NCBI GenBank assembly: GCA_964510225.1
Contig: CAZEAN010000092.1
Span: 1-22,602 of the forward strand
Length of the DNA stretch: 22,602 nt
Reading direction: 5' to 3'
Origin: CAZEAN01 sp964510225
GTDB lineage: Bacteria; Planctomycetota; Planctomycetia; Isosphaerales; Isosphaeraceae
Below are positions 6,551 to 13,919 of the stretch, piece by piece; position 1 is the first letter of the stretch, and each line of letters opens with the position of its first letter. The notes beneath the pieces are model-generated. The model made no database searches and was not told where the DNA came from. It worked only from the letters and a program-made list of their open reading frames with translations. The position numbers and the translations under genes were made by a program.

Positions 6551-7849
6551 TTATGACTTTGGTCGATATGTCTGTGGTGTATAGTCAGCCAACCTCTTTG
6601 GCGCAAGGATCTTTGTGATTTTCGCGAACCGTGCAAGACCGTCGACTTGAGGGACGCTGACCCAATCGCTCCCGATCAAGGGGCGAGCGTAGTCGATAAA
6701 CTCATCGGTAACATCGATCCGGCTGGGTGCGATCCAGGAATCCGGGAAGCTCCGGTCCTTGGTGGCAACTTTTTCCAAGGGGACTTTGTCGTAATCGATG
6801 TTGTAGCCGCCCTTGGTCCGATCACGGAGCATCGTCGCCATAAAGCCATTGCCGTCCGTCCGGGCGACATGAACCGCATGGCAGCCGACCCGGTAGGCTT
6901 CGTCGAGATCGACCACGCTGGCGTAGGCAATCGCGTTCCGCTGGTCAGTCCCGGGAATCTGAAATCGGGCCTTCCCGGGAACAGGGAGTCCCAAAGAGTT
7001 GATGTAGTTCGTCACGACTTGGGCAACCGTTGTCTGGCTCGCGCTGAATTGGACGTGGCCGAAGGTGTCGCGATTGGCACCAAGATCGCCGACGTCGAAC
7101 CCTTCACTCAGGACCACGATACAACGGCGGTCGCTCTTGAGCTGGTCAATCACATTCTGACCAAGTTGTTCCAAACTTACTTTTGATTCAGCCATGTAGA
7201 TCTGGATCGGCATCTCACGCTTCGGATCGGCGAGTCGTGCGGCGGCAGGAATATAGCCAATCTTTCGGCCCATCGCCTGGACCACCATCACGGGATCAGA
7301 CGGACAACTTCCGGCGTTTTCCTCATTGACCTGGCGGATGTACTGGGCGAAGTAACGCGCCGCCGAACCATAGCCCGGCGAGTGATCGAGGAGGGTGAAG
7401 GCGTCGTCACCGAGGTCGTTGTCAATCGTCTTGGGAACCCCAGTCGCAATGAGGTCGAGCCCCTGTTCCCGAGCGAGGAGGCTGACCTTGTACGCGGTCT
7501 CCTGTGAATCATTGCCGCCGATGTAGAAGAAGTAGCCGACGTCATGTGCCTTCAAGACCTCGACAACACGGGCAAAGTCTTCATCCTGGCCCGGTTTGAG
7601 CTTGTAGCGACAGGTCCCGATCCCACCCGCCGCCGGCGAGGTCCGCAAGAGGGCGATCTCTTCAGCGGGGCTCGCCGAGAGATCAATCAACTCTTCCTTC
7701 AGAACCCCTTCGATTCCGAAGTTGCCGGCAAAGACCTTCCCGAAGGTCTCCGAATCATTAAAGCAAGTCTCGACGATCCCTCGGAGACTGTTGTTGATCA
7801 CGCAGGTCGGTCCGCCCGACTGCGCCACGACCACGTTACGGGCGGGCAT
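6551..7849 (-). CDS. pfp: Phosphofructokinase, predicted pyrophosphate-dependent
   Basis: A 432-residue cytoplasmic enzyme interconverting fructose 6-phosphate and fructose 1,6-bisphosphate. The phosphate-donor loop QSGGPT is at residues 10-15 and the donor-specificity motif GGND at 111-114. The catalytic PKTIDND is at 139-145 and MGR of the substrate site at 193-195. Two residues decide the donor: Asp114, where ATP enzymes have Gly (GGDG), and Lys140 in PKT, where ATP enzymes have Gly (PGT). Both point to pyrophosphate, which makes the step reversible; this assignment follows established structure-function rules. The ATG at 7849 lies inside the end of the upstream hydrolase gene (14-base overlap), with AAGGAAG about 8 bases upstream, suggesting coupled translation. 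Length fits the PPi-type clade rather than the short 320-residue bacterial ATP-PFK. Confidence 0.95.
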   Translation of the reverse strand: MPARNVVVAQSGGPTCVINNSLRGIVETCFNDSETFGKVFAGNFGIEGVLKEELIDLSASPAEEIALLRTSPAAGGIGTCRYKLKPGQDEDFARVVEVLKAHDVGYFFYIGGNDSQETAYKVSLLAREQGLDLIATGVPKTIDNDLGDDAFTLLDHSPGYGSAARYFAQYIRQVNEENAGSCPSDPVMVVQAMGRKIGYIPAAARLADPKREMPIQIYMAESKVSLEQLGQNVIDQLKSDRRCIVVLSEGFDVGDLGANRDTFGHVQFSASQTTVAQVVTNYINSLGLPVPGKARFQIPGTDQRNAIAYASVVDLDEAYRVGCHAVHVARTDGNGFMATMLRDRTKGGYNIDYDKVPLEKVATKDRSFPDSWIAPSRIDVTDEFIDYARPLIGSDWVSVPQVDGLARFAKITKILAPKRLADYTPQTYRPKS

Positions 7850-8540
7850 GATGAGTACTTCCTTCGGAATCCGAGGTCACTTCGCGGAGAAATTCAAGCA
7901 AGACTCGATGAAATATCTCTGGATCAGACATATAAGGTGCATGACTGCCATTGGGAATGATGACCTTTCTGCCTTGAGTAACTGCTTTGGTCAAACGATC
8001 GGCATGGGCGATCGGAATCGTCCGATCGTTCTCACCCCAAACAGCCAACACCGGAACGGTAATGTGATGGAGTCGGTCACTGAAGGTCTCAAGTCCGACG
8101 GGAGCAACGGCCACAAAGCCAGCGACCGCATCCGAGTCGACCGTCAGGAGTGGAAGGCTGTAGCTGCCACTCATCGAAGGGGAGACGATCACTGGTTTCG
8201 ACTTGAGACCAAGCTCATGGAGGACCGCCTTGAGCCAGAGCCCCCGATTTCCTAACGCATCAGCAAGCGGCTTGGCCAGACGGAAGCGTTCCAAGACCAC
8301 TTGTAGCCAGGCCGGAACGGCTGAGCCTACGGGATCCGACTCGCCAAAGCCTGGCAAATCGATCCCAATTCCGTGATAACCCTGCGCCTCAAGTAGGTTG
8401 AGCGTCCCGATGTCTTGCCAGGTCTTCGCTTGAAAGCTCGCACCATGGAGCAACACAACGGCCCCGAGTGATCCTGGATCGGTCTCAAGGAAATGAACCC
8501 GACGACCACCAATGTCAATTGATCGAGAATGGATGGCCAT
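7836..8540 (-). CDS. ABHD14-like alpha/beta hydrolase
   Basis: A 234-residue single-domain alpha/beta hydrolase closely resembling animal ABHD14A/B. Shared landmarks are VVLLHGASF..KTWQDIGTL (28-47), IDLPGFGESDP (60-70), the nucleophile region IVSPSMSGSYSLPLL (118-132) with Ser122 in an S-x-S-x-S rather than G-x-S-x-G elbow, VAVAPVGL (143-150), WGEND with Asp172, and the catalytic His200. Human ABHD14B has been reported to take acetyl groups from lysine to CoA; whether the bacterial protein does so is unknown. The frame is open much further upstream, but ATG 8540 has AGGAG 8 bases before it and leaves 22 bases after the HAD gene, so it is the true start. No signal peptide. It sits between a HAD phosphatase and phosphofructokinase in one operon. 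Confidence 0.92.
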   Translation of the reverse strand: MAIHSRSIDIGGRRVHFLETDPGSLGAVVLLHGASFQAKTWQDIGTLNLLEAQGYHGIGIDLPGFGESDPVGSAVPAWLQVVLERFRLAKPLADALGNRGLWLKAVLHELGLKSKPVIVSPSMSGSYSLPLLTVDSDAVAGFVAVAPVGLETFSDRLHHITVPVLAVWGENDRTIPIAHADRLTKAVTQGRKVIIPNGSHAPYMSDPEIFHRVLLEFLREVTSDSEGSTHHARP

Positions 8541-8562
8541 CGGAGGCTCCTCTAGCTCACTC

Positions 8563-9465
8563 TCAGCCCTTGGCCGTCCATGGGGGAGTCTCAGGGAGGA
8601 GGGCCTCGAATTCGGCGATTCGGTCTGCCATGTATGAGCCAGCGTAGGTCCCATCAAGGAACTTGCCGAGCGCTTCATCATGGAATCGACGCCACGATTC
8701 CTCCTCAAAGCCGGGATTGATCGGAAAGAAGAGAACGCCGTTGGCCTCAGCGGCTTTACGGTCACCTGGGGCGTCACCGATCATCAAAACTTTGTCTCGA
8801 TCGTAGCGATCGGGAGGCGCGGCGAACCCGAGGTGTTCTTTCTTGGATCCGAGTTCTTGGCCCGCGATCAAGCCCACATAGTCGGCAATTCCGTGCTCAG
8901 TCCATTCCCGTGTTAAGGCTTCGACCGGGGTCGCGGAACAAACAATGGCGTCTGCTTTGCCTTGCAGGGCCTTCAGTGATTCAGGGACACCAGGGAAGGG
9001 GGGGACATTGTGGACGATCTCGCCGACGGTCCGATTGACCGCCGTGCTCCATTCAAGACAGCGCGTCAACTCCGGATCCTTCCCTCGGTCGACCTCTGCC
9101 TGAAGGACCGGATTTCCGAGCTTCGACTCGCGAGCGATCCAGGCTCGAAGCGATGGTAATTCAGGGACCTTGAAACCACGCTTAACGATTTCGGAGCGTT
9201 CTTTGAGCAAATCAAGTGTTGTCGTGAGGGCGGGGAATCGATTGATGCCTCGATGCTTCGAGTAGAGGTTGACGAATTCCGCCGCCTCGCGGGCATATTT
9301 GGAGATCGCCGCGAGCCCGAAGTATTGAATAATATTAGGAATGAAGCATTCCTTATGCTTCACTTCCATCGTGTCGAAGGCACAGCCGTCGCTATCGATG
9401 CCGACGAAGTAGTCTTGCGTCTTCGCGAAGTTCCGTAGTTGATCTTGGGGATCGGTGGATGCCAT
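8563..9465 (-). CDS. HAD-superfamily hydrolase (phosphatase), first gene of operon
   Basis: A 300-residue cytoplasmic haloacid-dehalogenase-type hydrolase. Motif I is GIDSDGCAFDT with nucleophile Asp24 and acid/base Asp26. Motif II is CSATP with Ser177, motif III Lys is in GSKKEH (208-209), and motif IV is MIGDAPGDRKAA with Asp231 and Asp235. A helical cap domain lies between motifs I and II (about 35-160), as in C1-type phosphatases of the phosphoglycolate phosphatase kind. The substrate is not readable from sequence; a sugar phosphate is likely given phosphofructokinase two genes downstream. TAAGGA lies about 11 bases before the ATG. It starts the minus-strand operon HAD, ABHD14-like hydrolase, PFK. 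Confidence 0.92.
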   Translation of the reverse strand: MASTDPQDQLRNFAKTQDYFVGIDSDGCAFDTMEVKHKECFIPNIIQYFGLAAISKYAREAAEFVNLYSKHRGINRFPALTTTLDLLKERSEIVKRGFKVPELPSLRAWIARESKLGNPVLQAEVDRGKDPELTRCLEWSTAVNRTVGEIVHNVPPFPGVPESLKALQGKADAIVCSATPVEALTREWTEHGIADYVGLIAGQELGSKKEHLGFAAPPDRYDRDKVLMIGDAPGDRKAAEANGVLFFPINPGFEEESWRRFHDEALGKFLDGTYAGSYMADRIAEFEALLPETPPWTAKG

Positions 9466-9753
9466 CGTTGGGCGGTTCCTTACCTGTAGCCTCGTTGAGG
9501 GCTCCGCGCGTGGATGAACCCAAGTTTCCAGATTAAGTGCGTTACGTCGCGCTCGGTCGAGCGTTCTTTCTTAAAGGATCAACTTCAACATGTTCAAGAG
9601 GGGATTGCCGTCGAGTCGCGATGATGAGATCAAGTCCCGTTCTTGTCAGGTCTTGGGTCGGATGTTATGGTACGCAAAGTGCTTGTGCGAGGTCAGGGAC
9701 GGCGATCTCCCAGACCAACCGGTTCGCTACATTCCGTCGGGGGGTCTGATAAG
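9466..9753. promoter_or_regulatory. Divergent region between HAD operon and kinase gene
   Basis: These 288 bases must hold promoters for both directions. A perfect hairpin CGCTCG-gt-CGAGCG lies at 9550-9563, followed on the plus strand by TTCTTTCTT; with no plus-strand gene before it, a leader attenuator or operator is more likely than a terminator. No clear -35/-10 pair is seen. Confidence 0.35.
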
Positions 9754-10998
9754 ATGGCCACCGCTGAGCAACGTAAATCTGAAGGCCAGCCGCCAATCGA
9801 TCTGCTTCCTTTGCTCAAACGTTCGAGAATTCTGAGTAACGAGAGGTTCGAGGAGATCTGGCAGAAGGTAAGGGATGGTGATCTTCCCTTTGATGCCACC
9901 GATCTCGCGAAGTATCTGGTTCGAGAACAGCTCCTCACAGATTATCAGGCGCGGAGACTCCTTAACAATCGTCCCGGCGGCCTCATCATCGGTCGATACC
10001 TCATTCTGGACCGGATTGGTGCGGGGTCGATGGGGAAGGTTTACAAGGCACGGCACCGGATGATGTATCGGTCGGTGGCGCTTAAACTAATCGCCCCTGA
10101 CATCCTTAAAAACGAACGTGTGGTTGCCCGGTTTGGTCGTGAAATGCGGATGGTCGGGATGCTCGACCATGATAACGTCGTCCGCGCGTTCGATGCCGAT
10201 GACGAAGGAGGGCTCCTCTACATCGCCATGGAATATGTCCGTGGTGAGAGTCTTGGGCAACGATTGAAACGAAAAGGTCGGATCCCTCCGGCAGAACTCT
10301 TCAGTTATGCAGCACAAGCAGCGAAAGGTCTGCACCACGCCCATCAGAAGGGGATCGTCCACCGCGACGTCAAACCGTCGAACTTGATGGTGACCCAAGA
10401 TGGAATACTAAAAATTTTGGATCTGGGTCTTGGGGTTCTCCTCGAACCAGATTCGGAATCCGTCTTCGAAACGGCTGCCGGCGTTGCGGTGGGAACGATC
10501 GACTACATGTCGCCGGAACAAGCCTGTGGCCGCAGCGTTGACGCTAGGAGCGATCTCTTTGGCCTCGGGTGCACGATGTACCACCTCTTAACCGGCCGAC
10601 TCCCCTACACGGGAAATTCCGGGGTGGAGCGACTCGGCGCCCGGATTACCCAACCGTATATCCCGCTCGAGGAGGTGATGCCTGATCTCCCCGAGAAGTA
10701 CATCGATGTGTTTGACCGACTTCTCGCGATTGAGCGTGGACAACGGTATCAGAATGGACTGGAAGCAGCCGACGCGATGGAAGCGGTTCTTCCGTCACAA
10801 CGACCGGTTGTTGCAGCTGAACGGCAGCAACAGCCCAATGTCCAGGTCCAGTACGTGAACGTCACCCCCAACTACCCAATCTGGTTTCAACCCTTCGCCA
10901 CACTTGCCGAGTCTGCGGGCATCTGGCTCTTGATCCTCGCGATCGGGTTCATCTTCGCTTTAGTCATGCTCGGCTTTTTACTTGGTCGCCTTAGTTGA
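9754..10998 (+). CDS. Tail-anchored serine/threonine protein kinase
   Basis: A 414-residue membrane-attached kinase. Residues about 15-75 form a helical domain with WQKVRDGDLPFDATDLAKYLV and LTDYQARRLLNN, a layout frequent in front of planctomycete kinases. The kinase domain runs from about 80 to 350: glycine loop GAGSMG (about 89-94), VALKL lysine, HRDVKPSN at 203-210 with catalytic Asp205, DLG at 223-225 in place of DFG, and MSPEQ. The DLG variant keeps the metal-binding Asp, so activity is expected. A Gln/Val-rich linker follows, and then a single membrane helix at about 389-410 (GIWLLILAIGFIFALVMLGFLLG) at the very end, with almost nothing outside. The frame is open to 9643, but ATG 9754 has a GGGGG stretch about 12 bases upstream and starts just before the conserved domain. 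The stop is six bases from the convergent epimerase gene. Confidence 0.93.
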   Translation: MATAEQRKSEGQPPIDLLPLLKRSRILSNERFEEIWQKVRDGDLPFDATDLAKYLVREQLLTDYQARRLLNNRPGGLIIGRYLILDRIGAGSMGKVYKARHRMMYRSVALKLIAPDILKNERVVARFGREMRMVGMLDHDNVVRAFDADDEGGLLYIAMEYVRGESLGQRLKRKGRIPPAELFSYAAQAAKGLHHAHQKGIVHRDVKPSNLMVTQDGILKILDLGLGVLLEPDSESVFETAAGVAVGTIDYMSPEQACGRSVDARSDLFGLGCTMYHLLTGRLPYTGNSGVERLGARITQPYIPLEEVMPDLPEKYIDVFDRLLAIERGQRYQNGLEAADAMEAVLPSQRPVVAAERQQQPNVQVQYVNVTPNYPIWFQPFATLAESAGIWLLILAIGFIFALVMLGFLLGRLS

Positions 10999-11004
10999 TC
11001 AGAC

Positions 11005-12018
11005 TTAAACGCGCTGAGCCGGTGTTGAAGTTTCTGACGTGTCTCCCTCTAGCCTCGGACGCTCCGTTCGGTCAAAGATCTCGGTGAGTGCGTCGTTGAG
11101 TTCGGGGAATCGGAAGCGATAGCCCAGGGCTTCTGCAGCCCGAGGGAGGACGCGTTGGCCTCGGGTCACCACCTGGGCAACCTCGCCGAGGATCACCCGG
11201 AGGAGAGTGTCAGGCGGCCCGAACGGCAGGAAGGGTCGATGAAGGACCCGGGCGAGCGCCTTGCTGAACTCGGCGTTGCGGACCGGTCCCGGCGCGGTCC
11301 CGTTGATCGGTCCCGAAGCATTGCGGTTGTCGAGACCAAGGAGAAAAAGCTCGACAATGTCGTGGAGGTGAATCCAACTGAACCACTGTTGGCCCGTCGC
11401 TGGAAAGAGGAACCGTCCCCCATTCCCGACCGGCGCGGCACCTCCGGGGACCCATCGAAAGATCGGGGTCATCACATTGAGCGCGCCACCATCATGGGCA
11501 AGAACCACTCCAACCCGGATGATCACTCGTCTGGTCCCATATTGCTGAACACGCTCACTGGCTTGCTCCCATTCGCGGCAGAGGACCGCCATAAAGTCGG
11601 TCCCCGAGGGGGAGTCTTCGCTGAGTTCTTGATCCTCAGTCGGACCGTAATAGCCCACTGCAGAGGCCTGGACAAGAACCTCTGGACGTTGTGTCGCCTT
11701 CACGATTGCATCTGCAATCTGATCAGTCGAATGGACCCTACTATCACGGATCGCTCGCTTGATCTCCGGCTTCCAGCGCTTGCCAAAAACATTTTGACCG
11801 ACGAGGTTAATGACCCCGTCGACGCCATCGATCGCTGACTTCCAAGGACCGGGCTCGGTCGGATTGCCTTCGACGATTTCAACCGCCCGATATTCCGGAC
11901 GATCAACTAACTTCTTGGCGTTCCGAGTCAAGAGAATGACTTGATCACCTCGATCCCTGAGCCTTTTGATTAGCTCAGTACCGATCAAGCCACTTCCCCC
12001 CGTCAAAAAAACACGCAT
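11005..12018 (-). CDS. TIGR01777-family NAD(P)-dependent epimerase-like protein
   Basis: A 337-residue member of the extended short-chain dehydrogenase group, YfcH/TIGR01777 subgroup. It begins MRVFLTGGSGLIG, the nucleotide-binding G-x-x-G-x-x-G at residues 7-13. Then come INLVGQNVFGKRW, the ASAVGYYGPTED segment carrying the family Tyr-Tyr-Gly, GTRRVIIRVGVVLA, SWIHLHDIV, and a C-terminal domain with RGQRVLPRAAEALGYRFRFP, typical of DUF1731. The reaction catalysed by this family is not established, and a cell-division inhibitor (SulA-like) label in databases is not supported by sequence. The frame is open to 12126, but ATG 12018 has GAGGGAG 7 bases upstream and places the GG motif at the N-terminus. 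Convergent with the kinase gene; separated by terminators from the gene upstream. Confidence 0.93.
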   Translation of the reverse strand: MRVFLTGGSGLIGTELIKRLRDRGDQVILLTRNAKKLVDRPEYRAVEIVEGNPTEPGPWKSAIDGVDGVINLVGQNVFGKRWKPEIKRAIRDSRVHSTDQIADAIVKATQRPEVLVQASAVGYYGPTEDQELSEDSPSGTDFMAVLCREWEQASERVQQYGTRRVIIRVGVVLAHDGGALNVMTPIFRWVPGGAAPVGNGGRFLFPATGQQWFSWIHLHDIVELFLLGLDNRNASGPINGTAPGPVRNAEFSKALARVLHRPFLPFGPPDTLLRVILGEVAQVVTRGQRVLPRAAEALGYRFRFPELNDALTEIFDRTERPRLEGDTSETSTPAQRV

Positions 12019-12091
12019 CTGAGTGCTCCCTCTTCGGGAAGTCAAGCAAGAGCAATGCTCTTTTTTGGACCACATACATTGATAATAAAAG

Positions 12092-12137
12092 AGCGTAACA
12101 CTTTGGGCAAAGACATGCCTGAGCAAAGTGTTACGCT
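12092..12137 (-). terminator. Rho-independent terminator of the cupredoxin-like gene
   Basis: AGCGTAACACTTTG (12092-12105) and CAAAGTGTTACGCT (12124-12137) form a perfect 14-bp stem; GGCA/TGCC inside the loop can pair as well. On the minus strand it is followed by CTTTTATTATC, a reasonable T-tract. It lies 93 bases after the stop at 12230 and before the epimerase start at 12018. Confidence 0.75.
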
Positions 12138-12159
12138 ACTTATTCGATTCAGAACCTAA

Positions 12160-12217
12160 CCAGACGATAGGTCTGGAGATGACATCAAGCTATTAGAGGC
12201 CCCAAGATTGGAGCCTC
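12160..12217 (-). other. Two hairpins between stop codon and terminator
   Basis: At 12196-12217 a 10-bp stem (minus strand GAGGCTCCAA and TTGGGGCCTC, one G-T pair, two-base centre) starts 13 bases after the stop at 12230. At 12160-12176 CCAGAC and GTCTGG pair around five bases. Together with the terminator they make three hairpins in a row in the 3' region, which may protect the mRNA end. Confidence 0.5.
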
Positions 12218-12229
12218 GAGTCGCTTTGC

Positions 12230-13111
12230 TTAGCGTGTGGTTGTCGCACTGAGCGAGATATCACCGAGATCCGTGTCAGCGCCACCTTCAACCTTCACAA
12301 CGGAACCATAGCGACCAGTTCGACCGCCCTTGTAGCCGATCGACTCTTGCCAGATCACGAGACGGCAGGGGCCGGCGGGAACATACTTGAACTCGAATTC
12401 ACCTTCGGCATTGGTGACGGCGAAGTACGGGTGATCGAAGACGCGGAGCCAGAGCCGCTCCCAAGGGTGCGGTGGGCAGTTGACTTGGATCGCGTTCCGT
12501 TCTGCCTTCAGGTTCGGTGCCGTGACTTCGCTCTTCGGCGGCATCGACTTGTTGACCGCCGGATTGTAAAAGCCTCTCATGTTGAAGACGTGAGCAACTG
12601 GCCCTTGGTTTCGCATCAAGAGGCCTTGGCCTTCTTGAATCGCAACCGCATGTGGGACGTAGCCCTGCGGCTCTTGGTCGACTGGGAATAGCTTCTTGGA
12701 CTCAGGGATCACGGTGAGTGATTCATGAGCCTCTAAGGTCCCCCGACGGCTTTCCGGAATTAGCCAAGCCATCACCCATTGGACAGCTTTCGTCTTGGGA
12801 TCGACGACCCAATCTTCGTTCAAGATTGGACCCATCGAGCGGAACCAATCGAGGTCCGAGGGAGGAAGGGCGACCGTTGCGAGGTCTACTTCCTTACGCT
12901 CCGGCACAGATCCATTGAACACGATCCGACCTTTGAGACCACCCCAAGCAGTGTCGGCATTGACTTTGGAGCCGGTGATTGCCACCGGTGCACCTCGACT
13001 CAACGAGGCGCCCGTGACCATCGTCAGACCGGTCAATGCCGTTATCCGTTGGATAAAGTCTCGGCGGCTCTCAAGATCGCGGTAGTACTGATCAGTATCG
13101 AAATAGGCCAC
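12230..13111 (-). CDS. Tat-exported cupredoxin-like protein with a carboxypeptidase-regulatory-type C-terminal domain
   Basis: A 293-residue protein. The twin-arginine signal SRRDFIQ is at residues 15-21, followed by a weakly hydrophobic stretch, so export folded across the membrane is expected. GRIVFNGSVPER (61-72) begins a beta domain. The copper-site-like residues are His174 (PVAHVFNM), Cys212 and His215 in the CPPHPW motif; relatives usually read C.xHPWM, but here Glu218 replaces the Met. HPYFAVTNAEGEFEFKYVPAG (227-247) is the beta-sandwich repeat common in planctomycete exported proteins. The role may be electron transfer or copper binding, but it is unproven. The start is GTG 13111 with GGAG 9 bases upstream. 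It is followed by a row of hairpins. Confidence 0.88.
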   Translation of the reverse strand: MAYFDTDQYYRDLESRRDFIQRITALTGLTMVTGASLSRGAPVAITGSKVNADTAWGGLKGRIVFNGSVPERKEVDLATVALPPSDLDWFRSMGPILNEDWVVDPKTKAVQWVMAWLIPESRRGTLEAHESLTVIPESKKLFPVDQEPQGYVPHAVAIQEGQGLLMRNQGPVAHVFNMRGFYNPAVNKSMPPKSEVTAPNLKAERNAIQVNCPPHPWERLWLRVFDHPYFAVTNAEGEFEFKYVPAGPCRLVIWQESIGYKGGRTGRYGSVVKVEGGADTDLGDISLSATTTR

Positions 13112-13752
13112 GTCGCGATGCTCCGAATTTGGTACTTAACAGCGGAGGGCGGCTTGCTCAGCGATCTGAACAATAGTTGTCTGTTGCAATAATGAGTTCA
13201 AGAATGACCACACTCGGTCAATCTCCCGGCCATTCAGTGAATGCAGGTAATTCTATTAGAACAAGGCGATACGGCCAGTGTCGAGAGCCAGGGATTCAAG
13301 GCTCATTGTGCGCGGCCGAGTTCCGGATCATCCACTTCGACGGACGCTGATCACTGGTTTGACCATCATTCCGACATACCAAATTAGGCCACTGCCTTAT
13401 GGGCAATTGTCCAGTATGCCGATTCTTTTGCAAAGGAAATTGTCGAAACACCAATAGATCAATGCGAAGCGAGTCTTGTCGAACGCCCAAAAAACATTCA
13501 AGTTCACTCGTTTTCTGACCGAGACGGTTCCAAGACTCAAAATCCAGCACTTCGGTATAGCGGTTGCTGTGTACAAGTGAACTCGATCCGAACTCCCTCG
13601 ACCGAACAACGGAAGCGATTCGGCTTCCCAGGAGCATCGGCTGAACCAAGTTCGCGCTTCAGCTGGAATTCTGCGAGCAGGCCCGATCGCGACGGTTCTG
13701 CATGGTATATACATAGGAGAACGTTAATCGAGTACTGCCATCGGGAGGGCAC
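13112..13752. other. Long gene-free stretch
   Basis: No convincing coding region on either strand; the short open frames overlap each other and lack ribosome sites. It contains small hairpins, for example GGAAGC/GCTTCC at 13611-13628, and a TATATA at 13706-13711 that could serve as a -10 box for the structured leader that follows, although no good -35 is visible. No tRNA was found. Confidence 0.35.
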
Positions 13753-13919
13753 TCAAAGCCGATGACTGGGGAAACTATTCCAACTTCTTCGGCTTTGATA
13801 CGGGCAGAAGCATGGAGTCGCACATCGAGGCTTTGCCTCGGGATCCTGCCCGGCTGGTGCGACCCGGATCGTTCCGGGTTCCGTGGTCATATCGGTCCGG
13901 GAGGTGAGGACCCTTTCCG
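13753..13919 (+). promoter_or_regulatory. Highly structured 5' leader, candidate cis-regulatory RNA
   Basis: Several strong stems are packed into 167 bases before the start at 13920. Stem A: TCAAAGCCGA (13753-13762) with TCGGCTTTGA (13789-13798). Stem B: CGGGCAG (13801-13807) with CTGCCCG (13846-13852). Stem C: GTCGCAC (13817-13823) with GTGCGAC (13857-13863), which crosses stem B, so it is a pseudoknot or an alternative. Stem D: CGAGGC-ttt-GCCTCG (13826-13840) inside both. Stem E: ACCCGGA-tcgt-TCCGGGT (13862-13879). Stem F: GGTCC (13894-13898) with GGACC (13908-13912), enclosing the first Shine-Dalgarno candidate GGAGG and overlapping the second, GAGG. All stems are perfect matches. It matches no known riboswitch class that I recognise. 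Confidence 0.5.

Noticed and set aside
6161..6875. 15-base direct match CCGGGCGACATGAAC at 6161 and 6860
   Set aside because: One copy is coding sequence of pfp read on the other strand; there is no flanking similarity, so it is probably chance.
7836..8777. Longer 313-residue form of the alpha/beta hydrolase
   Set aside because: It would overlap the HAD gene by over 200 bases; ATG 8540 has a strong AGGAG and fits the family N-terminus.
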